Part shown: one piece after another, positions 48,579 through 56,323 of the stretch
Position numbering within the stretch: the stretch's first letter is position 1
How the letters are laid out: each line of letters begins with the position of its first letter
Origin: Geobacteraceae bacterium
GTDB lineage: Bacteria > Desulfobacterota > Desulfuromonadia > Desulfuromonadales > BM103
DNA length: 64,000 nt
Direction: 5' to 3'
Assembly (NCBI GenBank): GCA_024641085.1
Contig: JAHEDT010000004.1
Span: forward strand, 72,197-136,196
Made by a program: the position numbers and the translations under genes
The notes under the pieces: generated by a model
Databases searched by the model: none
What the model was told of the DNA's origin: nothing
The model's input: only the letters and a program-made list of their open reading frames with translations

Positions 48579-48648
48579 TGGAAGCTCCGCCTATGCAGTT
48601 GAGGGGGAAATCCCTCACCTTGGTTCTAGCAGCACTGGCAATCAGAAC

Positions 48649-49518
48649 TCATCTGGCCCTGATGCTATCAGTGCCAAGATTATTGCGACGTTTGCCCGAC
48701 AGGGCCGGCGGTTCCAGGACACGACGCGCTGCGTCCAGGCAGCGACGAGCATGCCCCTCGTAACCGTATTTCCTGACCCGTTCAAGGTTCGGCAGCTCGA
48801 TCGCGTAGATCACCTCAGGCAGCACCTCGACGAGCGCGGCAAAATCAATGCAGCCCTCGCCAGGGTAGAGACGCTCGTCTCGCGCGATGTGAATCAGCCC
48901 TTCCCGTGTGGGCGGAATCTCTTTCCTGGTATCGCTCACGTGCAGGAAGTGGAACCACTCCCGCGGCAGTGCCGCGACCTCCTCCAGGCAGACCTGGGAC
49001 AAGTGGAAATACAAAGAATCAATCAGGATACCACAGTTGGGACGACCCGCTGCACGGACGATATCAGCTGCTTCGCTCAAATTGGTCAGACGGGAGAAAC
49101 TGGGGAATTCGAGGCTGACCGTCAGCCCGAAGGGGCGCGCCAGATCGCAGATTTCAGCATAGCGATCGACAACGAAATCGCGATCATCCCGTTCACCGGT
49201 CCAGGCGCTGGAAATCAGGTGACTGGCGCCGAGTTCAGCCGCCACCTCCATGGCCGGTACATAGCTGACCGGAACGACATCCTTGAGAATTCGTGCCAAT
49301 TCGATATCGTGAACCCTGACCCCGGTATCCTGCAGGGCGGCCTTGGTTTTCCGGATCATCTCCCTGTCGCTCGGTAAGCAGGAGACCTCGCCCGGCACAC
49401 CCATCGGGATCAGCCGGAGGCTGACATAATCGTACCCGGTGCGCGCAGCGATATTGATCATCTCCGGCGGCGTACAACCGAGCACGGTCAGCGGTTCCAA
49501 CGAATATTGCTTTGCCAT
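48649..49518 (-). CDS. Sugar phosphate isomerase/epimerase-like TIM barrel, copy 2
   Basis: Paralogue of 34631-35446, 289 residues. The two share PPEMI, GYDYVSLR, DRDF.VDR, SLEF and ERLYPGEG blocks and the same metal-ligand pattern (Glu in SLEFPSFSRL, Asp in ILIDSLYFHLSQV, Glu in AIELPNLERV). This copy has a longer, charged C-terminus (GKRRNN onward). GGAGG precedes ATG 49518. Neighbours on both sides are Gfo/Idh genes. Likely acts on a product of one of them. Confidence 0.82.
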   Translation of the reverse strand: MAKQYSLEPLTVLGCTPPEMINIAARTGYDYVSLRLIPMGVPGEVSCLPSDREMIRKTKAALQDTGVRVHDIELARILKDVVPVSYVPAMEVAAELGASHLISSAWTGERDDRDFVVDRYAEICDLARPFGLTVSLEFPSFSRLTNLSEAADIVRAAGRPNCGILIDSLYFHLSQVCLEEVAALPREWFHFLHVSDTRKEIPPTREGLIHIARDERLYPGEGCIDFAALVEVLPEVIYAIELPNLERVRKYGYEGHARRCLDAARRVLEPPALSGKRRNNLGTDSIRAR

Positions 49519-49583
49519 CGTTCAACCTCCAAAAAACCAGAGAATGCCTGATCGGTAAACCGGGCGTTATCTGCATCAACCTG

Positions 49584-50642
49584 TCAACAGCTTTCGAGAA
49601 GCTCCTGGGGGCTGACGGAACGGCCGGTTTCGCTCGACTCGAGGATCGCCAGGGTTGTGGCCAGAGTCAGCAAACCATCGGCCGCGGTGATGACCGGGTC
49701 TTCCTCGCCACGGATGACTTTGCAGAAATGCTCAAGCTGAGCGGTGAATGGCGCAAAATACGGCACGGTCTCCGAACGCTTCATCAGCGGTTCCCACCAG
49801 CCTGTCTGGCTGCCGTGCGGGTGGCTCCAAAGCTCCATGTTGGGAAATGAAAGGGAACCCTTGGTGCCGAGAAAGCGGTAACAGTCCTGCCCGGTCTGGA
49901 AATAGTCGGCATTCTCCCCGGATGTGAGCTCATAGGACCAGGGGGATGGGGTCGTATCGGACACCAGGGCCGTACCGAGGGCCCCGTTGGTCAATTCGAA
50001 ATTGACGGCAACCGTGTCCTCGACTTCACCGGTCCGGATCAAACGACGCGCACGAGCCTGAACTTCGGCGACATCCCCACAGATGAAACGCAGGTTGTCG
50101 ATTTCGTGAATGATGTTAAGCAGCACCGGCCCTGCCCCCTTCTGGGAACGCCAGGCAACTTTAAAGTAGTCGTCAGCCTTCATCAGAGCCCACAACACCG
50201 AGACACCGATCAACTGTCCGAGTTCGCCGCTCCGCACAATCTCACGCGCCCGGCGGACCAGCGGGAAGTAACGGCGATGATGGCCAACGAGCAGGTTGAC
50301 ACCGCTTTGCTTGACGGCTTCCACCAGCCGTTTACCATCTTTCAGGGAAGAGGAAATCGGCTTTTCGGTGAGCACATGCACACCGCGCTCGACGCAGGCC
50401 GTTCCGACCTGGGCATGGAATTGATTGGGCGTGGCATCGATGACCCCTTCAAGTTCCGCCCGGGTGATCATCTCCTGGTAATCGGTAAAGAAGGGGATAT
50501 TCAACTGATCAGCGAGCACCTTGCGTGCGGGGTCAAGGTCACACAGTGCGACCAGTAGACCGTTGGTGATATGCTTCGAGCCCTCGATATGTTTGGCTGA
50601 AATCAGGCCCCCGCCGATCAGGCCAATTCTTACAGGTTCCAT
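49584..50642 (-). CDS. Gfo/Idh/MocA-family oxidoreductase, copy 2
   Basis: Homologue of 35505-36554, about 352 residues. Rossmann motif IGLIGGGLISAKHI, EKP motif HVLTEKPISSSLKD with catalytic Lys, LVGHHRRYFPLV and INIIHEIDN-like LLNIIHEIDNLRFICGDV. ATG 50642 (MEPVRIGL) with GAGGG just upstream is preferred; an in-frame ATG at 50654 is possible. It lies directly downstream of the aldehyde dehydrogenase and upstream of the second TIM-barrel gene, repeating the Gfo-TIM order of the first module. Confidence 0.87.
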   Translation of the reverse strand: MEPVRIGLIGGGLISAKHIEGSKHITNGLLVALCDLDPARKVLADQLNIPFFTDYQEMITRAELEGVIDATPNQFHAQVGTACVERGVHVLTEKPISSSLKDGKRLVEAVKQSGVNLLVGHHRRYFPLVRRAREIVRSGELGQLIGVSVLWALMKADDYFKVAWRSQKGAGPVLLNIIHEIDNLRFICGDVAEVQARARRLIRTGEVEDTVAVNFELTNGALGTALVSDTTPSPWSYELTSGENADYFQTGQDCYRFLGTKGSLSFPNMELWSHPHGSQTGWWEPLMKRSETVPYFAPFTAQLEHFCKVIRGEEDPVITAADGLLTLATTLAILESSETGRSVSPQELLESC

Positions 50643-50714
50643 TGATGCCCTCATGAGATATCAAATAGAGAACTCGGGACCGGGTGGTACCCCCCCGGTC
50701 CCAGGACCAATCAC

Positions 50715-52136
50715 TCAGAAAACCAGGGATTGATCGCCGTTGAACTCGCCGAACAGCTCTGCGTCCGTGGGGCGGTCTTCAGGGATCGGTCGACTGACCC
50801 AGGTGACGTTCATGTAGTGCTTGAGGGAGACGTTCTCATTGGTGATGTTGCCTCCCCAGGTCCCACAACCCATGCTCGAGGTCATCGGCATGCCGTTGGT
50901 GAAGGAGCCGGAGTTCGCCTTCGATTGCGCCTGACGGACCATCATCCGGCTGACCGGCATCGCCAGGGCCAGCTGGTGAACATGCTCGTCGTTGAACGAA
51001 TAGATCCCGCAGGAATGGCCGATGCCGCCAACGGCATAAATCTGCTGCAGCCGGGCAATCGCCTGGTCGAAGGCTCCGCTGTACTTGAACACGCCGATAA
51101 TCGGTCCGAGCTTTTCGCTGCACCAATGATACTCAGGACCGATGTTGTTCTCCTCGCAAAGCAGGAAGCTTTTCCCTGCGGGGAGCACAAAGCCGGCTTT
51201 TTCGGCAATTTTTGTGGCGGCACAGGCGATGGTGTCCATCGTCCGGTGCTGCTCTGCATCCCACAGCACGGCTGTCAGGCTGGCTTTTTCCTTGGCATTG
51301 CACAGGTAGCCGCCTTCCGCCTGGAGGGCGTCCAGCATCTGCGCATAGACGCTGTCGTGAATCAGCAGGTTGCCGTCGGCCGAGCAGCCGGAGCCGAAGT
51401 CCGACAGTTTGCTGGTACGGACATTGGCCGCGGCCGTCTTGACGTCCTGGACGGTCGTTTCATCGAACACCATGGTGGCGTTGCCGGCGCCGACCCCGTA
51501 GGCCGGCTTGCCCGAACTGTAGGCCGCCTTGACCATGGCGGGACCGCCGGTGGCGATGGACAGGTCCACCTGGCTCATCAGGTACTGCGAGGACGGAATG
51601 CTCGGGTTCTCAACGCAGACATAAAGATCCTCGGGCAGGCCGATTTTTTTCAGGGCCGCGCGCATCACGTTGACCGTTTCGATGGTCGTCTGCTTGCTGC
51701 GCGGATGGGGTGCGAAGACCACGGCATTCCTGGCCTTGAGGGCATAGATGCCGACGCCGGGTGGGGTCAAGGCCGGGTTGGTGGTCGGAATCAGCGAAGC
51801 GATCACACCGATCGGCTTGGCGTACTTGACGATCCCCCTTTCGGGAATGTCCTCGATAATGCCGACACTTTTCTGGCGCAGGCAGTCGCGCAGGATCCCC
51901 ATGATCTTGAAGCGCTTGTTGGGCCGCCCCTCGCGATCACCAAGACCGCTTTCGTCGACACCCATCTGCGCCAGGCGGGTAAAGGTCTTTTCGTTGGCCG
52001 TCGCCCAGGCAACCGCCTGAATGGCACGGTCGACCGTTTCCTGGTCCAGGTTGTTGATCTGAGCCTGAGCCGCCCGGGCCCGCGCAATCAGTTCATCGAT
52101 ATGCTGCTGTGCTTCTTCCGAAAGAGGTTTTGCCAT
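50715..52136 (-). CDS. CoA-acylating-type aldehyde dehydrogenase
   Basis: Aldehyde dehydrogenase superfamily protein of 473 residues that resembles the N-terminal half of AdhE and other acylating enzymes (acetaldehyde, succinate semialdehyde, sulfoacetaldehyde) rather than hydrolytic ones. IASLIPTTNPALTPPGVGIY, YGVGAGNATMVFDET and the Cys nucleophile in SDFGSGCSADGNL fit. Expected reaction: aldehyde plus CoA plus NAD(P) to acyl-CoA. ATG 52136 has AGGAG upstream. Follows aroQ by 52 bases. An aldehyde from the ThDP enzyme at 45619-47379 is a possible substrate. Confidence 0.85.
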   Translation of the reverse strand: MAKPLSEEAQQHIDELIARARAAQAQINNLDQETVDRAIQAVAWATANEKTFTRLAQMGVDESGLGDREGRPNKRFKIMGILRDCLRQKSVGIIEDIPERGIVKYAKPIGVIASLIPTTNPALTPPGVGIYALKARNAVVFAPHPRSKQTTIETVNVMRAALKKIGLPEDLYVCVENPSIPSSQYLMSQVDLSIATGGPAMVKAAYSSGKPAYGVGAGNATMVFDETTVQDVKTAAANVRTSKLSDFGSGCSADGNLLIHDSVYAQMLDALQAEGGYLCNAKEKASLTAVLWDAEQHRTMDTIACAATKIAEKAGFVLPAGKSFLLCEENNIGPEYHWCSEKLGPIIGVFKYSGAFDQAIARLQQIYAVGGIGHSCGIYSFNDEHVHQLALAMPVSRMMVRQAQSKANSGSFTNGMPMTSSMGCGTWGGNITNENVSLKHYMNVTWVSRPIPEDRPTDAELFGEFNGDQSLVF

Positions 52137-52188
52137 GGTCCTTCTCCTGAATAATCTCTGAAGATCGTCTGGTCGTGCCGCGCCGCCG

Positions 52189-52629
52189 CTATTCCTTGAG
52201 GAGGGCATCGACAGCCAGCATGCCAAGCCGGTAGCTGGTGACCCCGAAACCGCAGATTTGCCCTTTGACAACATGTGAGAACACTGAGTGATGCCTGAAC
52301 TGCTCCCGCGCGTGGACATTCGACATGTGCACTTCGACGATCGGTGCCTTCAAAATGGCCAGTGCATCGGAAATGCCATAGCTGTAATGCGTCCAGGCAC
52401 CGGCATTGATCACAACCGCGGCAATGCCTTCCTGATGGGCACGATGAATGCGCCCGGCCATCTCGCCTTCACAGTTGGTCTGGAAGCATTCCACTTCGTA
52501 GCCGAGCTCTTTGCCAAGAGCCATCATCTGATCGTCGATTTGCTGCAACGTTGCGGTCCCGTACTGGGCAGAGTCACGCTTGCCGAACATATTCAGATTG
52601 ATGCCGTGAAGAACCAGAATTTTTTTCAT
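52189..52629 (-). CDS. Type II 3-dehydroquinate dehydratase-like protein
   Basis: Small type II dehydroquinase, 146 residues. Catalytic residues are in place: Arg and Tyr in NMFGKRDSAQYGT, Asn and His in VVINAGAWTHYS, Glu/His/Ser and two Arg in VEVHMSNVHAREQFRHHS. Unusual are HGINLN instead of NGPNLN at the N-terminus and Trp in GAWTH. The enzyme should dehydrate 3-dehydroquinate, either in aromatic synthesis or in quinate-type catabolism; its place at the head of a catabolic operon with TIM-barrel and Gfo/Idh genes favours the second. It could also be the cell's only aroQ. Confidence 0.85.
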   Translation of the reverse strand: MKKILVLHGINLNMFGKRDSAQYGTATLQQIDDQMMALGKELGYEVECFQTNCEGEMAGRIHRAHQEGIAAVVINAGAWTHYSYGISDALAILKAPIVEVHMSNVHAREQFRHHSVFSHVVKGQICGFGVTSYRLGMLAVDALLKE

Positions 52630-52645
52630 TACTCACCTCCGGATG

Positions 52646-52704
52646 TCCTATTGTGCGATATATATTGTCGTGAACTAGGATATATAAAAATAAATCCTTG
52701 TCAA
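52646..52704 (-). promoter_or_regulatory. Promoter and TCCTA/TAGGA site upstream of the aroQ-like operon
   Basis: On the minus strand TTGACA (52704-52699), a 16-base spacer, then TATCCT (52682-52677) continuing as CCTAG. TCCTA (52646-52650) and TAGGA (52676-52680) form an imperfect inverted repeat about 35 bases long overlapping the -10 box and the start region. Confidence 0.65.
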
Positions 52705-52855
52705 CCGCTAAAATCAAATAGCACGACCGGCCGGAAAACATCGTGCTTTGAATATTCGGCGGCCAGTACTTGAATTTTAGCAAGAACCGTCAAGAAATAA
52801 AGGACAACAGGGCAGCGGGTATCCGAACTCGGCCTGTTAAGACATATAACCTGGA

Positions 52856-54370
52856 TCAGGCGCTTTTCTTCATTTTGAACAGGCCCAGGAACATCGGCCA
52901 CAGCCTGGTGTTACTGACGATCATGAACAGCACGGCGACAGTCAGGACACAAGTCAGGGGATTTTTTATTAGATCGAGGAGAAAGAGACCAAAACTGTTT
53001 TCAGTCGACATGATTGCACGCCGGTAGGACTGGTCCATGAGTGGTCCGAGAATGATTCCGAGAATGACAGGGGCCACCTGGTAGCCGAACATTTTCATCA
53101 GGTAGCCAAAGATACCAAACCCCATCATCCAGTAAACGTCGGTCATGTTGTTGTTGATGGCATAGGTCCCGACCACCGAGAGGACAATGATGCTGGGGAT
53201 CAATATCCCCTTTTTGATCTCGACGATCTTGGCGAAGATCTTGATGCCGGTCATGCCGAAGATCACCATAAAAGTGTTTGCCAGAACCAGGTTGCCCACC
53301 ATGAACCAGAACATGTGAGGCGTGTCGATCATCATCATCGGCCCCGGCCTGAGCCCGTGAATGTAAAGCGCACCGATGAATACAGCCGTAACAGCATCCC
53401 CCGGGATTCCCAGTGTCAACATCGGGATATAGGCACCACCAATTGCCGCGTTATTGGCCGACTCCGGAGCGATCAATCCTTCGTAAGCGCCTTCTCCGAA
53501 AGGTCGCGAGGGATTCTTGACAGTCCTCTTGGCATGGTCGTAAGCCATCAGCGAGGCAATGTCTCCTCCCGTTCCGGGGAGCGCACCAATAATCACGCCG
53601 ATAATTGAGGTACGAATCGACAATGGCAGGTATTTCAAGATCACCTGCCATGACGGTATTATTTTCGACACGTCCTGTTTGATCGGCTTGAGATGGATCG
53701 AGTGCAGTTGAAAGAACGCTTCCGAGACACCGAACAGGCCGATCATGGCCGTCACGAAGTGAATTCCGCCCAGCAGGGCAACCGAGCCGAAGGTAAAACG
53801 ACCTTCAGCTGTCATCGGATCCATGCCGACCATACCAAGGGTCACGCCCAGGGCTCCTGCAAAGACGCCCTTGGCCATTGACTCTCCCGACAGGCTACCA
53901 ACCAGCAGCAGCCCCATCAAGGCCAGCAGCAGGTAATCCCTTGGAGCGAATTTCAGAGCAAATTCGGCCACGGTCGGCGCAGCCACTGCCAGAACGACAA
54001 TACCTATGTAGCCGCCGATCCCGGAAATCAGTGTACTGACCCCGATTGCCTGTCCAGCCTCGCCGCGCTGTGCGAGGGGAAAACCGTCAAAGCTTGTCGC
54101 AATCGACGCAGGGGCCCCTGGGATATTGAGTAGAATCGCCGAGCGCGAACCGCCATAGACTCCGCCGCAGAACACCCCGACCATCAGTGCCAGAGCAGCA
54201 TTGATATCCCAGGAGAAGGTGAAGGAGATCAGGATCGAGACCGCCATGGTCACGGACAAACCGGGGATGGCACCGATGTAAATACCGGCAAAGGTCCCTC
54301 CTGCCGTCAAAAGCAGCAGCGAGAGGTCTGTCCAAGCCATGAAAAAGTAGGATACCGCTGACCCGCTCAC
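52856..54370 (-). CDS. Tripartite tricarboxylate transporter large membrane subunit (TctA)
   Basis: Large membrane subunit of a TTT transporter, 504 residues, about twelve helices. GIYIGAIPGLSVTMAVSILI near the N-terminus, GGSRSAILLNIPGAPASIAT, and the repeated ALPGTGGDIASLMAYDHAKR and LGIPGDAVTAVFIGALYIHG are TctA signatures. Start is GTG 54370 with GAGGTAG upstream. Works with TctB and the periplasmic TctC to take up carboxylates at low concentration. Confidence 0.95.
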   Translation of the reverse strand: MSGSAVSYFFMAWTDLSLLLLTAGGTFAGIYIGAIPGLSVTMAVSILISFTFSWDINAALALMVGVFCGGVYGGSRSAILLNIPGAPASIATSFDGFPLAQRGEAGQAIGVSTLISGIGGYIGIVVLAVAAPTVAEFALKFAPRDYLLLALMGLLLVGSLSGESMAKGVFAGALGVTLGMVGMDPMTAEGRFTFGSVALLGGIHFVTAMIGLFGVSEAFFQLHSIHLKPIKQDVSKIIPSWQVILKYLPLSIRTSIIGVIIGALPGTGGDIASLMAYDHAKRTVKNPSRPFGEGAYEGLIAPESANNAAIGGAYIPMLTLGIPGDAVTAVFIGALYIHGLRPGPMMMIDTPHMFWFMVGNLVLANTFMVIFGMTGIKIFAKIVEIKKGILIPSIIVLSVVGTYAINNNMTDVYWMMGFGIFGYLMKMFGYQVAPVILGIILGPLMDQSYRRAIMSTENSFGLFLLDLIKNPLTCVLTVAVLFMIVSNTRLWPMFLGLFKMKKSA

Positions 54371-54385
54371 AGGCTACCTCATTGA

Positions 54386-54859
54386 TTACGGTAGGAGAAC
54401 CTGAAAGAAATATTGAAAAATCATATAGATGCTAAATAGCGTACCGGCACTGATCACGATGGCTTTTATCGGGGTACTGCCTTTTAAATAGATGATTGAC
54501 AAAGCGATGAAGACAAAAGACGTGGGCAGAAAATGCAGGAGATCAATGGCCAAGATATAGAGCACCGCCAGGCAGGCATAGACCAGAACGTCGCGAGTAA
54601 AAACGCTCTCCATGACCAGCTTGAGTTCTTCGCTCCCCCTGGCTGTACCTGCGCGCCTCTTGATGCGGCTGCTCCGCAAGGAAAGCAGCATCGAAAGGAC
54701 CATAACTGCGCTGGAGGCCAAGGGAAAGGTGCCAGCGGCACACAGTTGAAAACCGGAGATCTGGTATGCCAAAAACAGCACAACAAGGCTAACCAGGAGC
54801 ATGATCAGATCGAAATAATATTCACCTGCGCGCAGTGTGCCGGCCTGCTCATGGCTCAT
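54386..54859 (-). CDS. Tripartite tricarboxylate transporter small membrane subunit (TctB)
   Basis: Small TTT membrane subunit of 157 residues with four membrane helices (YYFDLIMLLVSLVVLFLAYQ, the GTFPLASSAVMVLSMLLSL helix, and two C-terminal). TctB sequences are weakly conserved, so the call relies on size, helix pattern and position between TctC and TctA. 15 bases before TctA. Confidence 0.88.
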   Translation of the reverse strand: MSHEQAGTLRAGEYYFDLIMLLVSLVVLFLAYQISGFQLCAAGTFPLASSAVMVLSMLLSLRSSRIKRRAGTARGSEELKLVMESVFTRDVLVYACLAVLYILAIDLLHFLPTSFVFIALSIIYLKGSTPIKAIVISAGTLFSIYMIFQYFFQVLLP

Positions 54860-54880
54860 TGAAAAACACCTGACGAAATG

Positions 54881-54915
54881 GCAAGCTGCCCTTCAGCCAT
54901 CTGAGGGGCAGCTTG
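54881..54915 (-). terminator. Hairpin between tctC and tctB
   Basis: GCAAGCTGCC at 54881-54890 pairs with GGCAGCTTGC at 54906-54915, extended by TTCAG/CTGAG. No T-run follows on the minus strand, so it may protect the tctC mRNA end rather than stop transcription. Confidence 0.65.
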
Positions 54916-54939
54916 CATTAGGGGCCGTAAAGTTACCAA

Positions 54940-55947
54940 TCAGGGCTTGGGAATCCCCAGATCGGCCGGAGACACTTTCGTTGCACCGGCGTCATGAAGC
55001 AGCCAGGTGGTCACAGACTGCCATTTTTTCAGGAAAGCGGTTGCTTCGTCCCCACTGATATTCATCTGGATCGCTTCCTTGGAGGCAATAAACTCCTTGA
55101 AGCGTTCTGAATCTGCACCCTTTTTGAATGCATCGACCAGCTTCTGAATGGCCTCCTGAGGGACATCCTTCTTGCACCAAACGCCAAAGAAGGGGCCCCA
55201 CGGCACATACTTGCCAAAACCCGGGTAGTCCTTGGTGATTGGCGGGACCACGGTGCCGCTGATATTCAGTTCTTTCGAATCGACAACAGCCAGGGCCTTC
55301 ACGCGACCGGCGCGAATATGCTCACTGGCAGCAGACAGGTTGACCGGGATAAAATCGACATGACCGCCAAGCAGAGCGGTAATCCCGGGGCCATCGCCAT
55401 CGAAGGGGACCGGTGCGACGTCGAAGCCAGTCACTGTCTGCATCAGCTTGCCGACCACATACGGGACACCGCCCGGACCGGTCGAACCCATCTTGATCTT
55501 GCCGGGGCGCTTCTGGGCATCATCGACCAGCTCCTTGAGGCTTTTCCAGGGCATGTCATTGTTGGCGACAATGACAACCTGGCCACGGGCAAGGATATTC
55601 ACCGGATAGAAATCATCGTAGCTGAGTTTCGATAATTCAAGAACCCCGTACAGCTGGGGATTCTCAGCGCCAAACAGCAGTGTGTAGCCATCTGAGTTGC
55701 TGCTGTGAACAAACTGAGTGGCGATTGCTCCCGTGCCTCCCGGCTTGTTCACCATCACAATCTGCTGGCCAAGAATAGGTTCGACATTCGGTGCGATGGC
55801 ACGTGAGACCCCGTCGGTACCGCCACCGGCACCCCACATGATGATCCCCTGCAGACTACGCTCCGGGTATCCAGCAGCGTTTACTGTCATAGTGAACACA
55901 CAACTCACCAGTACGACTAAAAAACTGACCGATAATTTTTTAAGCAT
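54940..55947 (-). CDS. Tripartite tricarboxylate transporter solute receptor (TctC)
   Basis: Periplasmic solute-binding protein of the TTT family, 335 residues, with a signal peptide (LSVSFLVVLVSCVFTMTVNA). IIMWGAGGGTDGVSRAIAP, NKPGGTGAIATQFV and KMGSTGPGGVPYVVG are the conserved loops binding carboxylate ligands. ATG 55947 is chosen as it directly precedes the signal peptide; an upstream ATG at 56010 would add an unlikely 21 residues. First gene of tctCBA. Confidence 0.93.
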   Translation of the reverse strand: MLKKLSVSFLVVLVSCVFTMTVNAAGYPERSLQGIIMWGAGGGTDGVSRAIAPNVEPILGQQIVMVNKPGGTGAIATQFVHSSNSDGYTLLFGAENPQLYGVLELSKLSYDDFYPVNILARGQVVIVANNDMPWKSLKELVDDAQKRPGKIKMGSTGPGGVPYVVGKLMQTVTGFDVAPVPFDGDGPGITALLGGHVDFIPVNLSAASEHIRAGRVKALAVVDSKELNISGTVVPPITKDYPGFGKYVPWGPFFGVWCKKDVPQEAIQKLVDAFKKGADSERFKEFIASKEAIQMNISGDEATAFLKKWQSVTTWLLHDAGATKVSPADLGIPKP

Positions 55948-56036
55948 CTCTTTCACCCTTTCCTCGTCATAGAAAATTGGACGAACAGTAAACTTAACTT
56001 CCTCACACATCCAGACTTGTTGCTACGAACAATTAT

Positions 56037-56053
56037 GTCCTTCTTGTTAGGAC
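56037..56053. promoter_or_regulatory. 17-bp inverted repeat upstream of tctC (candidate operator)
   Basis: GTCCT-N7-AGGAC (GTCCTTCTTGTTAGGAC) lies 16 bases downstream of the tctC -10 box on the minus strand. Its half-sites resemble TCCTA/TAGGA of the dctP and aroQ promoters. Confidence 0.55.
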
Positions 56054-56068
56054 GATTCGGTGGCATTT

Positions 56069-56096
56069 AGGATATCAATAAAACTGTCCGTGTCAA
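56069..56096 (-). promoter_or_regulatory. Promoter of tctCBA with TATCCTA box
   Basis: On the minus strand TTGACA (56096-56091), 16-base spacer, TATCCT (56074-56069) followed by AAA. The layout matches the aroQ promoter almost exactly. The divergent Zn-dehydrogenase gene starts 228 bases away; a TTGACA at 56179-56184 on the plus strand may be part of its promoter, but no good -10 box was found. Confidence 0.65.
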
Positions 56097-56323
56097 TAAA
56101 TTTTTAAGAAAATATAATAATGTTAAAAAAAACATGAGGATCGGGCGACCGAACTCAACCCACCGGATTGCTTTCTGCTTGACATCCAAAATGAGATAGA
56201 CTGATTACTGACAGCGATCTGCCGATCAATCTCTTGTCATCAAGCCAGATATTTTCCTTGCAAATGGGAGTACGGCAAGCTAACCTATCTGAAAGTATAC
56301 AACTTCGCTTGTTAGGATTTTAT

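Noticed and set aside
45619..52136. Sulfonate catabolism (ThDP enzyme as sulfoacetaldehyde acetyltransferase, dehydrogenase as sulfoacetaldehyde dehydrogenase)
   Set aside because: The aldehyde dehydrogenase resembles such enzymes only at family level, the ThDP enzyme's N-terminus does not look like Xsc, and no sulfite-handling or phosphotransacetylase gene is nearby.
50730..52154. 474-codon plus-strand frame opposite the aldehyde dehydrogenase
   Set aside because: The dehydrogenase on the minus strand has its catalytic motifs and a good ribosome site; the other frame is a shadow.
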